From Chlamydoabsidia padenii (taxonomy: Eukaryota > Mucoromycota > Mucoromycetes > Mucorales > Cunninghamellaceae), in assembly GCA_025330725.1 (NCBI GenBank), contig JAIWND010000003.1, forward strand, positions 1,054,001-1,118,000: a stretch of 64,000 nucleotides of DNA, written 5' to 3'. The notes below the pieces were generated by a model, which saw nothing but the letters and a program-made list of their open reading frames with translations, searched no databases and had not been told where the DNA came from. Position 1 is the first letter of the stretch. Each line of letters opens with the position of its first letter. Both the position numbers and the translations under genes were made by a program. Positions 24,151-35,870 of this stretch are shown piece after piece.

Positions 24151-25535
24151 ATGAAGATGATACAATCGGTTTTACCCTTCTTATTGACTGCTGCACTTGC
24201 ATATGCCCAAGGTAAATGGATCTATTGGTATATGTACACACTCAAAAAAGGTAACTAACTTATTATCACGGTTTGATTTTTTAGAAGCAGATCCTACCAC
24301 TGAAGAACCAGAAAATGCCTGTGCCGCCGAGCCTATGGAAAACTATAATACTGGTATGAGAGTTGGGTCTCTCTTTATTATACTAGCTACAAGTAGTCTT
24401 GGTAAGTATGGATGTTCATGTTTGAATTAACTGTTGACTAATTCATTCTCTTCCCCCTTTTCCCTCTTAGGTGTCTTCTTTCCTATCATCATGCATAGGA
24501 TCTCACCTTATACCAAGGGCGGGTATCGTGATTGGATTCTAACTATTGGCAAATTTTGTAAGTAGCTGATCAATATACAATGATGTGATCTAATGCTCCT
24601 TCTTTTTTTTTTTTTTGTTGACAGTTGGAACTGGTGTAGTGCTGGCTACTGCATTTGTCCACATGCTCCCTGATGCTTTTGAACAATTCTCTTCCCCTTG
24701 CCTAACTGAAGGGTGGTTATCTTATGGTGCTTTTGCGGGCGTCTTTTGTATGTTGGCTTCTTTTGCTTTACAGTTACTAGAAATTGCTGCTGCTGCCCAT
24801 ATGAAGAAACTTGCTGCTCAACACTCTACCAACAGTCATGAATCGAATGAAAAGAACGACTACACCAAGGGGACCGACATTGAATCCACAACTCAACCAT
24901 CCATTAATGAACAAGCCGATCATCATCATCATCATCATCATCACGTTCACAGCTCTGGTCTCCTGGAACATGAAGATGCTCACCGTCATATTGGTACTTA
25001 CATGCTGGAATTGGGTATTGTCATGCACTCTGTCTTGATTGGAATCACTCTAGCGACCACTTCGGAATCAGAATTTACCACCTTGTTGATCGCCCTCGTC
25101 TTCCATCAGGTAAACTTTTTTAATACCTTTCTCTTATTAATATAAACTAACCTTTTCTCTCTCTATCTCTCTCTCTACTAGTTTTTTGAGGGTATCGCTC
25201 TTGGTACTCGCTTAAATGAATTAAAAAAAGTCAGTACCTACAAGGTAATCATCATGGGTGCTGTGTTTGCTCTGACCACTCCTATTGGTGTTGCCATTGG
25301 CCTTGGTATCCACTCGTCCTTTAATGAAAACTCTTATAGCTCCGTCCTGTCCTCTGCTATCCTGGATTCTTTGTCGGCTGGTATCCTATTGTATAATGGT
25401 TATATATCTCTTATGAGTGCTGAAATGAATCACTGCGATGCCTTCCACAATCAATCTTCCGTAAGAAAGATCATCTCCTTCCTCTCGTTGTATGTCGGCG
25501 CTGGTTTAATGTCTTTGATTGGTGAATGGGCTTGA
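24151..25535 (+). CDS. ZIP-family zinc transporter (Zrt-like)
   Basis: Predicted eight-TM importer of zinc, probably at the plasma membrane. Five exons: 24151..24211, 24285..24401, 24471..24557, 24625..25109, 25182..25535, 367 aa. Residues 1-20 look like a signal peptide (VLPFLLTAALAYAQ). The ZIP signature residues are present in TM4 (ELGIVMHSVLIGITLA) and TM5 (ALVFHQFFEGIALGTRL), where the HS and HQFFEG groups form the metal site. The TM3-TM4 loop carries eight consecutive His (about 188-195), as in yeast Zrt proteins. The gene ends GEWA. Upstream sequence has a TATA box and a 12-bp inverted repeat, consistent with tight regulation, though no match to the yeast zinc-responsive element was seen. 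Confidence 0.95.
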
Positions 25536-26035
25536 TCTACATAGAAATCGTATTGCTTATTATATTTATTATATTTTACTTATATAACATATCTACTTAC
25601 TACTATAAATCAATAAAAAACCTTTTTTAACGACTTGGTCTATTTTGAGAAGGCGGAGATAAAATGCATTAATCGGGGTTTACATATTTTTTGGTTGGGT
25701 GGCATTACTATGTGTATGTTTATCCATCAATTTAAAAGTTAGGTAGTCATTTACATGCTCTTTGGGACCATCTCAAAGTAGACACGAGGAGTTGGTCCTT
25801 TAAGGAAACTTTTTCACCCACCAGTACCCAGAATCCTGATTTGGGCGACCTGTGATGCCTATAGCGGAATTCAAATATATGGCCCTAATTTGGGTTCTTC
25901 CATCCTAATATAACAAATACAACATAAAGACAAGGCAACAGAAGAGTTTTTATTTAAACAATCAAGTATACTATAGATAAAAGCTATCGGTAGTAAACTG
26001 TGAGGAGGGGTAAATGGTGTATTAACTATCACCTA
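25536..26035. other. Convergent intergenic region
   Basis: Between the ZIP and SET genes, which converge. An AATAAA lies near 25611. Weak motif-like sequence (CGGGGTTTAC near 25674) occurs. No gene is seen. Confidence 0.4.
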
Positions 26036-28166
26036 TTATTTTCTTGTTTGACCAGGTCGCTTGCCCAAGAATCCACGACAATTTGTACTTCCACACCGAC
26101 ATTCTTGACCAATGGCTTCGGTATCAAACAAGGAGAAGTTGTAATCGTAAAACAATTCAGAGCCGGCGGGGATATCTTGAGATGCAAAGACGCCAAGATG
26201 GTATTCACCTCTTCGACTCCTAAATAATAAGAGTAATAGTTAGTTTTAATACACCTGTTTCTTGTTCTTTTGTGCTTACCATTTTTCAATATGGCAATTA
26301 GGATCACAGCCATGATTGATAAACCGAGCTTCCGATCCTTTGCTACAAGCATCAATAACTTCACCCTTATGATAATCCAGAAAGTAAAAGTTCTTTTGAT
26401 GTTTATACACCGTCCGTATACGTTCTTGGCATGTCTTGTCTGATATGATTTCCCCGCGATATTCCGTGATCAAAGTTCCTTGTCGTATAAAATCTTTTGT
26501 ACGAATCCCCCATCCCCGTCCATCAGTCTATAGTCAATAATATAATAGGTCAAAGAGTAGTTAGTAATAGTCATAAGGCGAGAGAGAAAGAATGAGAGGG
26601 GTGGGGGGTTTTTACCAGGTAAACCTTCAAAGATTTGACAAATTGTCGTTTCTTGAATTTTTGATTTGAACACCGATCACCACAAGGACAAGTTGATGGA
26701 TCACATTCAAAAAACATCATCCTGTTCAAACAGTCGTCACCACAACCATGGCCATCTTTTGGAGGAATACATTGGCATACCGCATTATCATTTTCTTTTC
26801 GAGGTTTCCGTTCAACAAAGATATCTATTATAAATAAAAGAAAATGAGCAGTCTGATTATATATCCCTTCTCTACACCTTGATGTGTAAGTAACTTACTG
26901 TGAAGGATACGGGCATAACCAGGAGGTTTTTTGCTTGACGAGGAATCAGCCCAACCAAATAATCGTCCAGATTCATAGTCTTGTATTATATCCAATGGTA
27001 ATTTAAAGTCCTTTTCTTTTCCCATGATGATTGCTCCCTGATGAATTGGTAGTGTAAAGTTAAGACGAGCCATGGTTCCTTTGCCGAATTGATTGGTGCC
27101 ACTGGAATACATGCCTGCTTTGAGATAGACCTTTTTTGCACATAAACCATCATTTTGAGTTGATTTCTTCACTTTTGCTACAGCCAAAGAGGTCGTCGTC
27201 TTTTTACTGGTGGATGAGGTGGAGTCTGTGTCAATGTTGAATGAGCGTCGTTGCTTCAATGATGGTGTCATTTTCCATGTCGATCGAAGCCCCCGACAGA
27301 ATTTGGCATAGCGTAAACCACAAGCATTACAGAGTCTATAAGGATATACGATAAGAGTTGATTAAACCAAAGTCATAGGTATAGTGCATGACAGACTTAC
27401 GTTTTATGACCATCAGGACCTTTTCTCCATAAGGTTGACTTACTAACTTGACATTCCAAGCAGACGTGAGAAGATGTAGTCGTTGATCGTGATACTGGTG
27501 CCAATATGGGTGATGTGTATATGTCAAGGAAATCCGGTGATCCCTTTGTGTCTTTGATGTGTGTTGAATCTTGGTGTCGTTGTTGTTCTTGCTGAGAGTG
27601 ATTATGAGTTTTTCGACGTTTAGATGTACTTTTATTATGAGAATGGGAACCTGGAGATACTTTTATCATTGTTTTTCCAGTTGCTTGGTTGCTGTGATCC
27701 CTAGACCAAAACAAAAAAAAAAAAAAAAGATTGGTTAGAATCAGGGCATATCCTAACAATTCCAACCCTAAGACCACATTATCCACGCCAACACTTACGT
27801 TAGTTTATTCAGAGATTCCTTTACGTGTTGATGTTGCTGATCATTGTGTTGTATAGGGGTAACCATTCCTACTGTTTTCAAATGGCAATCCGTCGAGTTT
27901 TCTTTATTATCTATTGCATCCAAGATCGAGGAAGTTGGCAAAGTGATATCGTTCGATCGTTTCTCACATACTTCCAAAGTCACTTCGATGAGAGAAGAAG
28001 ATGGTGATGATAGAGTGGACGTCGTTGAAGGTGAGGAAAGTGAGGGAATGTGTTCGGTATCGTCTTGAGAAGAGAGTGAGCCATCTTTGGTTGAGGACAC
28101 AAGTGAGGTCGTTTCTGTGTTACTGTTCGTCACATCGAGTAAACAATGGTAGAGGGTATCAGTCAT
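26036..28166 (-). CDS. ASH1-type SET histone methyltransferase with GATA zinc finger
   Basis: Predicted histone lysine methyltransferase (the ASH1 group acts on H3K36) with an added DNA-binding finger. Six exons: complement(join(26036..26219, 26280..26527, 26616..26824, 26899..27335, 27401..27700, 27799..28166)), 581 aa. The GATA-type finger at about 202-232 reads HVCLECQVSKSTLWRKGPDG then HKTLCNACGLRYAK, split by an intron. The AWS domain (about 385-425) has CQCIPP, GCGDDCLNRM and CPCGDRCSNQ. SET (about 428-550) has GRGWGIRT, ITEYRGEII, ARFINHGCDPNC and ELFYDYNF; post-SET has ECRCGSTNCRG. NHGC replaces the usual NHSC. A 5'UTR intron (28172-28263) is likely, because donor GTAAGT and acceptor TATATAG flank it. 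Confidence 0.9.
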
Positions 28167-28834
28167 GATATCTATATATACACAACTTTTCCATAGTTCA
28201 TAAAACAAGTTAGTTCATGGTGTAATCCTTTTCGTTTTCACACTCCTGCAAATCATAACTTACCGTGTTTTCGTTATCGCCACAAAGTAGGTTGATGTTG
28301 TTTTTTGTTATTTCTTGAAACAATCAAACAGCAAGAAGATACAAGTTACTACAACAATAATGAATGGAAGTAAGAAGAAAAGGAAAAGGGAAAATTTGAA
28401 CGCGCCCCCTTTTTTACTTTTTTTTTTGTGAGTGGCCTATGTAGTCACGATCTTTATTATTTTTTTTTTTTTGCCCAATCGAATTTGAAATCCCGCTTCA
28501 TATGCATATGCACAATAGATTGTCAAAAACCACGATTGCCTTACTGTCAAGGACAGCATCACCTTGAACCATTATTCAAACTACAAAGTTTTTAATAATG
28601 AAGGTCTTTTTTTCCAAGATTTCATAATGAAACCAAACATGGCCTGTCGGGTCACTTGAGTACAGATGAGTCGTAAAGTTGATTTGTTACACCAATTGGA
28701 CCTAAATGGCTAAAAAGATGCTTTTTATTTAAGATTGTAGTGTGTGATGGGAATAACTAACAATAAATAAAGTGGGTATAAAGGGATATCTACATAACGC
28801 TACAATATGCTTGGTGTTTTAAAAACACCAAGCA
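28167..28834. other. SET gene upstream region
   Basis: Contains a probable 5'UTR intron of the SET gene (28172-28263) and the motif variant CGGGATTTCAA (plus strand TTGAAATCCCG) at 28485-28495. A perfect hairpin begins at 28807. No other gene is supported. Confidence 0.45.
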
Positions 28835-28835
28835 T
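28807..28835. repeat. Perfect 14-bp hairpin with one-base loop
   Basis: ATGCTTGGTGTTTT at 28807-28820 is repeated in reverse complement at 28822-28835 around a single A. It abuts the stop codon (28835-28837) of the small minus-strand gene, so it would form a strong stem at the very start of that gene's 3'UTR. Confidence 0.85.
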
Positions 28836-29203
28836 CATGCACTATAAAGGACAACAGATGATGAGGGTGGTTTGGATAGCTTTGTTCGAATCATATATGT
28901 GAGCCTTTTCACCAATGTGTCACCCGTGGATGGCATACTACAATAAGGAGGTTTTTGCCAAGGTTTCAATTCTTTTTGCTGTTTTGACATAAAGAGATCA
29001 GGATGATCTTTTTCTTCATCATGGCATACGAGTGGATCAAAGATACATTCACATGATTGTTCACCGTATGATTGTTCAAAGTATAAGATGGTCGGTGGTT
29101 CTTTGCTGATCTTGACTTGTAAGTGTTGTCTGTTTTTACGAGAAGCCGACTTTCTTGGTGTTTCCGAGAAAAAGGGTCGTAAGGAGCGAAGTATAGTGGT
29201 CAT
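28835..29203 (-). CDS. Small basic protein of unknown function
   Basis: Unrecognised. A single-exon frame of 122 aa starts MTTILRSLRPFF and has a basic N-terminal third (SASRKNRQHLQVKISK), a short acidic segment (CHDEEKDHPD), three Cys, and a basic C-terminal part. There is no signal peptide or membrane segment. A TTTAAATTCCG motif variant lies about 105 nt upstream of the start (29309-29319), the same spacing as at recognised genes, which supports it being a real gene. The stop codon touches a 14-bp perfect hairpin. It could instead be a random frame; splicing was not needed to keep it open. Confidence 0.5.
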   Translation of the reverse strand: MTTILRSLRPFFSETPRKSASRKNRQHLQVKISKEPPTILYFEQSYGEQSCECIFDPLVCHDEEKDHPDLFMSKQQKELKPWQKPPYCSMPSTGDTLVKRLTYMIRTKLSKPPSSSVVLYSA

Positions 29204-29392
29204 AATGTTATGTGTGAGAGATAAAAAGAAAAGGAAGAAAGGAAAAGTCAGGGTTTAAATATGGTACAGTATGTAGTTCGGTTCACACGATTGCATGATT
29301 CTCCATATTTTAAATTCCGACTTCCGAAAAAGGAACATCTCCTGACTTTTGCGAGCGTAAATAATGACAAAGTCTCCTCATTTATTTCACTT

Positions 29393-30624
29393 TTAATCAA
29401 ACGGCATTGTCCTCTTCTTTTCATTATCATAAGCGTCATCATGTATTAGTAAGGTTTGCCATTCTTGATGTTTAGTATCGATCGAGAATTCTAAATCTTC
29501 CTTGGTGATGGAGTCCCAGTACTTGTACACCATCATTACGGCTAGTAGATTAAACGTGGTACCAAAAAATAAGCCATCCAAGTAATGTTTCATATGATCA
29601 CAAAGAGGAATGGAGAAAAGGAACATGATGAATTGTCCCGTAAAGAAAAAAAGCACACCAAACGTGATATCACCCAAGGGCCACCGATCTTCCAATGTAT
29701 AGGAAACAAGGAAAAGTTGTGCGGCCAAGTAGATCAAGATGCATGCCCCGTTAAAAATGAAATAGATCACCCATAAACCAATCGGATAGGTATAATTAAA
29801 GGGTCCTATGTTATTAAATGTTGCCATACCTACAAATCCTACTATCAAGAATACTGCAAATGATGTGATTCTGATGGACTGTATTAAACAATCATTAGAA
29901 GAAGATCTGGTGTATGTATGTTTAGCTTGTTTTGTTTATTTAGTTCTTACCCACAAACTGATTGGTGTACCATCTTCTGCAAACTGAAACCCGACAAAAC
30001 CGTTAAGTAAGAGACACCAAAACGTTGCACTACCAAGTCCTAAATGGGCTGATGTGAAAAACTATAAAGCAAAAGGGTAAGTGCGGGATTTGAAAACGAC
30101 ATGAGCTTTCTTCCATCCTCACCGGGTAAAGGCTAGAGCTGGAAGGGATGATATTGGACACCAATAGCATTTCTAACAACATTGTGATCAAATAAAGTTG
30201 GAAAAACATGGTGATCTCTTTACGGCCTACATTCAGGATATGGAAATAGTCAGTTTCTCCCGATACTTTTCATTTCGGATGATCTCACTTTTCTTTTTTA
30301 TCTATTTTACCGACTGCTGTGTATTTCGTTTTAACGTTATAAATCATCACAGCTGTCATACCAATGGTGATCAGATCAATCATCAAAGTGGCTACGAAGA
30401 AGGTAAAAAAAAAAGCGGCATGAAAATTCAAATCCCGACATATCATGCATGAATGTTTCCTTACCAGGCTGGAATATAAGCATGCCAGCAAATTCAACGT
30501 TTCGAGCGTAGCACAAGGGCTCAATACCATCGTATTTTCCAATAAGGGGACATAATGTGAGTGCGACAGTTTGACATATCTCGTCGAATTTGAATGCTTG
30601 GAATCGTAAAGGTAGCGAAACCAT
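29393..30624 (-). CDS. CHS7: Chitin synthase export chaperone Chs7
   Basis: ER membrane chaperone needed for class IV-type chitin synthase (yeast Chs3) to leave the ER. Five exons: complement(join(29393..29878, 29951..30061, 30123..30226, 30311..30391, 30465..30624)), 313 aa, matching yeast Chs7 (316 aa). Conserved pieces are [20 protein letters not shown] near the N-terminus, [39 protein letters not shown] and [14 protein letters not shown], with six to seven hydrophobic segments. The tail is charged. Two introns (30062-30122 and 30392-30464) each contain an exact copy of the 11-mer otherwise found in promoters. The gene is divergent from the universal stress protein gene. Confidence 0.93.
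30084..30094 (+). promoter_or_regulatory. Recurrent motif CGGGATTTGAA inside a CHS7 intron
   Basis: Exact copy within the intron 30062-30122 of CHS7, antisense to the gene. Confidence 0.4.
30427..30437 (-). promoter_or_regulatory. Recurrent motif CGGGATTTGAA inside CHS7 first intron
   Basis: Exact copy within the first intron (30392-30464) of CHS7, in the gene's sense orientation. Confidence 0.4.
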
Positions 30625-31003
30625 TTTTCAGTCGCCGCTTGCGTTATTTCGTTTTTTGTTCTACTTGTTACAAGAAATCCAACCAAGCTCTTTTTCGTAT
30701 GTAAACAAGATGAAAAAAAGCAAATGAACAGTAAAGAATGATGATGGTAGTGATTTTATTATTTTGTATCTGTCTTTGGTGCAAACTAACTTGGTTGATG
30801 GTTCGGTTTGAAACGGATCTTTTTTTGTTCCTTCGTCGTCAGGCCACAAAAGTTTAGGTGATACAGAGCTTTGGCGGGATTTCAATATTTCGGTATCAAA
30901 ACCTTTCGATGATTGTCTTGCATAAATAAAAAGGGATCGATGAGCCTTCCTTTCTTTTTTTTCTTTTTTTCCTTTGTATACAAACATTTTAACAAACAAG
31001 ATC
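30625..31003. other. Divergent promoter region, CHS7 / universal stress protein
   Basis: A 379-nt head-to-head intergenic region. The motif variant CGGGATTTCAA sits at 30875-30885, 119 nt before the universal stress protein start and about 250 nt from the CHS7 start. No gene is seen. Confidence 0.5.
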
Positions 31004-31525
31004 ATGAGTGAACTATCAATTACCGAGAAAAGACGCATTGTCATTGCTTACGACGGTAGTGAAGATGCCCACAAGCTATTTGATTGGTCCATCAAGAACA
31101 TTGTCAACCAAAAAACCGATCATGTCATCCTGGTCTCTGCCCTGGCCCGTACACATCCATCCACAGCACCAAAACATGGTAGAAGAGAAAGTTTGCCAAT
31201 GATTTCGACTACACCCACCCGAGTGAATGAAGCGATTAATCAGGTTGAAAAGGATTCTCACGGTAGTGGTCGTCATGTGCGCGATCTGTTACAAACGATG
31301 GCTGATCAATTAAAGACTGCCAACATCTCAAGTGAACAACATATTCTATGGGGGGATGCAAAGGAAGTACTTCCAAAGTATACTCATTCACACAAGGTGG
31401 ATTTGCTTATCGTAGGCTCTCGTGGTTTGAGTACAATGAAGAGTGTGATTCTGGGTTCAGTGTCTGACAAGTGCGTGCATGAATGCCCTTGCCCTGTCCT
31501 TGTTGTCCGAAATGCCACTATCTGA
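31004..31525 (+). CDS. Universal stress protein (UspA family)
   Basis: Small cytosolic UspA-fold protein, usually nucleotide-binding and stress-linked; its precise role is unknown. It is intronless, 173 aa, starting MSELSITEKRR; an in-frame ATG at 30974 would add ten residues but is less favoured. The domain begins RRIVIAYDGSEDAHKLFDWS and ends with the ATP-binding signature GSRGLSTMKSVILGSVSDK followed by CPCPVLVVR, that is G-x2-G-x9-G-S. A promoter motif variant lies 119 nt upstream. Confidence 0.93.
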   Translation: MSELSITEKRRIVIAYDGSEDAHKLFDWSIKNIVNQKTDHVILVSALARTHPSTAPKHGRRESLPMISTTPTRVNEAINQVEKDSHGSGRHVRDLLQTMADQLKTANISSEQHILWGDAKEVLPKYTHSHKVDLLIVGSRGLSTMKSVILGSVSDKCVHECPCPVLVVRNATI

Positions 31526-31840
31526 AATATATGAATACCCATTGTCTTCTTTATACTATAAAATATAACTTCTCTATTGATTAACCTTTATAATAAATAC
31601 TATCTGTTTGAACAAGAACCAACAGTGCATGAATCATCAGATGAGTGGGTTTGATTTTTAAAATCCCGACGGGGGCAAAAAGAGGTAGGGAAAGTTCAAA
31701 TTCCGCTTCAACGAATTTATTCCATCCAACTTTCGGGGCCGATCTATTTCCCTTCTTCTTTAAAAAAAGTCTTTTGTTGTCTACACACCTTTTACAAATA
31801 CTTCATTGTGTCTTGTCTTTTGCCTTAAAACTTATGTATT
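31526..31840. other. TMF1 upstream region
   Basis: Contains two motif variants, TTAAAATCCCG near 31658-31668 and TTCAAATTCCG at 31695-31705, 136-180 nt before the TMF1 start. No gene is seen. Confidence 0.4.
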
Positions 31841-34800
31841 ATGAGTTTCTTTAGTGGTAACAATCAATGGGGTGGTCTACTCAAACAAGCTATATCTAAT
31901 GTGGAAACAACCTTTGACACACTCTTGGAACAGCCAGAAACAACCCGCAACAGTAATCAAGGTAAAAAAAAAAGTTGATAAACTAACCAATGTATCTGTA
32001 TACTAAACTTGTTTTGAATGATTTGTTGGATGCTTACTTGAATAAACGGGGGTTTCTTATAGATGAAGAAACAGAAACATACATGGATCCTATCAGTGGT
32101 ATGGTGACGACCGTTCCCAAAAAGAAGAAAAAGGTACAAGATCCATTGACAGCTTCAGAATCCTCTACCACTAGCTCACGACCATCTACACCAAAAGCAA
32201 CATCTACAACACCATTACAAAGGCAACAAAGTGATTTATCGGCTCGTCTCGCGGCTGTCATGAATGAAAAAAAGGCGCGCACTTCCACTTCTTCACGCCC
32301 TGCTTCTACTCACTCAACCAACTCTAATGAACCAAGCTCACCACAACAGCAACAAAAACCTTCAGCGGTAGTAACAGCAACATCTACGACTGGTTTAGAA
32401 AATAACGACAAGGCGGAAGGTCAACCAGTAGACAACGAGAACGAAACTACAGCATCTTTGGAGGCCAATGATGGCGATGATAACCGTACTATACAAGAAG
32501 ACAAGGCTTTGGACCACGGCAAAGACAAACAAATTACTGATTCTGAACACAACAAAGAAGGTGGTAGCGCAGATTCTTCATCATCGCCCCAACAAAACGA
32601 CAACCATGTGCTTGATGCTTCACCACTTGTCGATGCGGCTGGAAACAACAACGAACCATCATTAGCTGAAAAAAGCGACACTCCTCAAGATGACTCTATT
32701 GATATTGGTGGTGAGGAATTAGCGACAATAACAGAAACAGCAGGTGGTATTGAATCAACAAAACCATCGGAACCAGCTCATGATCTGTCTTTGGTCGAAA
32801 CACAAGAACCAGCAAACACCAATTCAGTACCCAAGGATGACATTGACATTACATTGGACTCCCCAACAACAACAGATCTGGAAACTACAGCAATTGTACC
32901 CAGTGAAGATAACAGCCCTTCAACACCAAAGGACGACGCTGTTACGAGCTCTTCCGACACCATACAAAAAACCACATCCACCACAGAAGCATCACCTGAT
33001 ACCTCTGCTACTCTTGATCAGAAAAGCACAGCAATTCCAGCAGCTTCCAATGGCAATAATGATCGCATCTTGGCGCAGCGAGAACAACAATTACTTCAAG
33101 CAATGGAAACCATCGCCAAGCTACATGACCAGATCCATGGATTACAACAGGACAGCGACAAGGCAACATCTCAAATCAAGACGCTGCAAAACAGATTAGA
33201 AGAACAACAAGCATCTCAAACATCATCAAGAAATGGCAAGAAATTGGAACTCACTATACAGGATTTGAACAAGCAGCTGGTCTCAAAAGAAGAACAAATT
33301 CAAGGCTTATTGAAAGAAGGTAAGTCATAAGGAAGAGGGGGAAGAAATAGTAACCTTTTAATTTGGTGTACATTATAGGTGAAAAGCTATCCAAAAACGA
33401 ACTGAAACAAGCAAACACTATCAAAAAATTGCGACTGGAAAAGCAAGATCAAGACAAGACTTTGGCCGATACTCGAAAACGACTGGATAAAGCAAATGCC
33501 GATTTGAACGATGTCACCTCAAAATCAAAACGGTCAGGGGAAACCGAAAAACGTGCTCGAGGTAATAATATACATATGACAAAAAATGTATTTAAATTAA
33601 TTTCTAATCTTTTTACTGCTTAGAATCTGTTAAAATGCTGACTGAAATGACAGAACGACAAACGAAACATATCAACAAACTGGAAACCGATCTGATTCAA
33701 CTAAAAGAACAATATCAGCAATCACAGGTAATCTTGCAAGTCGACTATTTTGAAAAAAATATCATGCAGAATGACCAACACACTTTTGATCTTGTAGGCC
33801 GAACTGACGACTACCTTGGAAAGCTTGGACAAGGAAAGGGACAAGGCTAAAGTGGAATCCGAACAAGTATACGCCGCGGCATTAGAAAAAGAGGTAAGAT
33901 CAAGTGATATCATTGTATTGACCAGTATGATTATTAACAAACATATCTCCTTTAGGTGGCAGCCAACGGACGCTTACATAAAGAGCTGACAACCGCCAAG
34001 GAAACAGCACAGGCATTAGAAACCAAGCTCCGAACGGAAATACGGGAATTACAAATTGCATTACAGACGTTGGAATCTCAGGCTGGACAGCGCGAAGACA
34101 ACCTACGACGTGAAGTGGCGGTAAGTCATCATCATCAAATAGACCAACTCAGAAACATACCAACACATTTTATCTTCATGATACTAGGATATTCAAAACC
34201 AATTGCAAAGACGTGATGCTCATTTTGATGAAGTGGCAAGCAATGTAGAAGAAGCAACAACTCCATTATTACGACAAATCCAAGAACTTCAAACACAGCA
34301 TTCTTTGGCAATCAAAAATCGCGACCAAGCCGAACAAAGGTATGTAATATATAAAAAAAAAGGAGAAGGAGGGGAATAACCTTGTGATGAAGGTACCACC
34401 GACTGATTTGGGTATTGGATTATAGGATGAATGAGCGATTACAACAAGCTGAAGCAGAATACAAGAGGGCAACTACAGATCTCACAGCCATCCAAACTGA
34501 ACTTTGGCAACTGGTACTTTTTTGGTCCTAACTTTAATACCAACGGCTCACATTTTATATTATATTTTATAGAAGGATACCTTGGCTAACAAACAACACA
34601 GCCTGGATCAAGCTGTGGAGGAAAAAGAAGCATTATCAGCACAACTGGCGAGAACATCAATAGATATCAAGGCATTGCAAGATAAACTCGATGAATGTCA
34701 ACAGGAACTGGACGAACAAAAAGCCCAAGGGATCAAAAATGTCGAAGACATCAAGAAACAATACCAGAAACTGATACGTGAACGACTACAGGAAGAAAAG

Positions 34801-35607
34801 AAACAATGGGACGCCAAAAACCAGCAGCATCACCGACAGCAAACTCCACAACAAAAGCAACAACAACAAGAACATCAATCAAGTGCAGACATCAAGAAAC
34901 CGACCTACTCCACCACTGCCTCTGAATCTAGCTCAGCATCTTCACCAGGAAAAGTCGACGATACATCACCACCCATTATTCGACGGTCAGAGGTAAACTA
35001 CAGGTAGCACCATATTTGTTATTCATACTAAATTGTTATATATATACTCTTGTAGATTAAAAGTCCATCACCAAGCACAAGATCAAGTGTTGATAGCAGC
35101 TATACCAATACGATCAGCTATTCATCTCAGTTACCACCAACAATTGCTATAGATCGATTACAAACGACAATTCGACAAATGGAAAACCAACTAGATTTTT
35201 ACCAAACCCAACTCCAAAGTGCGACCCAATCCCGAGGTAACAACAAATAATTAAACAAAAACAGTGATCTAATTAGCTTATTAAAAACATAGATGAAATA
35301 TCCGAAGAACTAATGACGATGTCATTGGAAATGGACAAACTGTAATCCCCCCCCAAAAAAATCAGGACATCCATGTAAACTAACATTCTATCATTATAGG
35401 CGGGATGATTGTAAACGAATGCAGACCCTTGAAAAAGAAAACGAAGATATTAACCGGCGGTATCAAGCATCACTGGAACTCTTAGGTGAACGGACGGAAC
35501 AAGTGGAAGAATTGCGGGCGGATATTGCCGATGTCAAGGATATGTACAGGACTCAAATTGTGGAAATGGTGCAAAAGATAGATCAGCTTAGTCAAAAATC
35601 AACCTAG
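31841..35607 (+). CDS. TMF1: Golgin TMF1 (TATA element modulatory factor family, Sgm1-like)
   Basis: Long coiled-coil Golgi tether, in other organisms an effector of Rab6/Ypt6. Twelve exons: 31841..31961, 32063..33319, 33379..33561, 33624..33727, 33798..33893, 33956..34120, 34188..34339, 34426..34513, 34573..34992, 35056..35236, 35293..35341, 35400..35607, giving 1007 aa. The N-terminus MSFFSGNNQWGGLLKQAISN is the amphipathic start common to golgins. Residues about 60-350 are Ser/Thr/Gln/Asp-rich and disordered. Heptad-rich coiled coils run from about 355 to 1000, with a Gln-rich insert. The end, YQASLELLGERTEQVEELRA followed by DIADVKDMYRTQI, matches the TMF C-terminal domain that binds Rab6-type GTPases. 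Confidence 0.88.
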
Positions 35608-35870
35608 ATATATAGTAATACATGCATAGTTTTTATTTATCCCTCCTTGATGTTAATCGAAATAAAATCCTTGTAACTATTGACCATCTCATGGTGATTT
35701 AAACCCCGATGGAAAAAGAAGCATGATATCTATTATGCCATGTGTTTGGTACCAAACTATAGATTACTAACATAGTGACAACAACTCACACATATACAAA
35801 AAAAGACAAGACATGTGTAAAAAGAAGAATGATTTTATTATTACAATCTATCAAAGGCACATATCTAATA

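Noticed and set aside
24768..25028. Poly-Met frame antisense to the ZIP loop
   Set aside because: It is the complement of the eight-His codon tract in the zinc transporter.
28807..28835. Hairpin as a histone-mRNA stem-loop
   Set aside because: The stem is 14 bp with a one-base loop and does not fit the 6-bp stem with four-base loop consensus. The neighbouring gene is not a histone.
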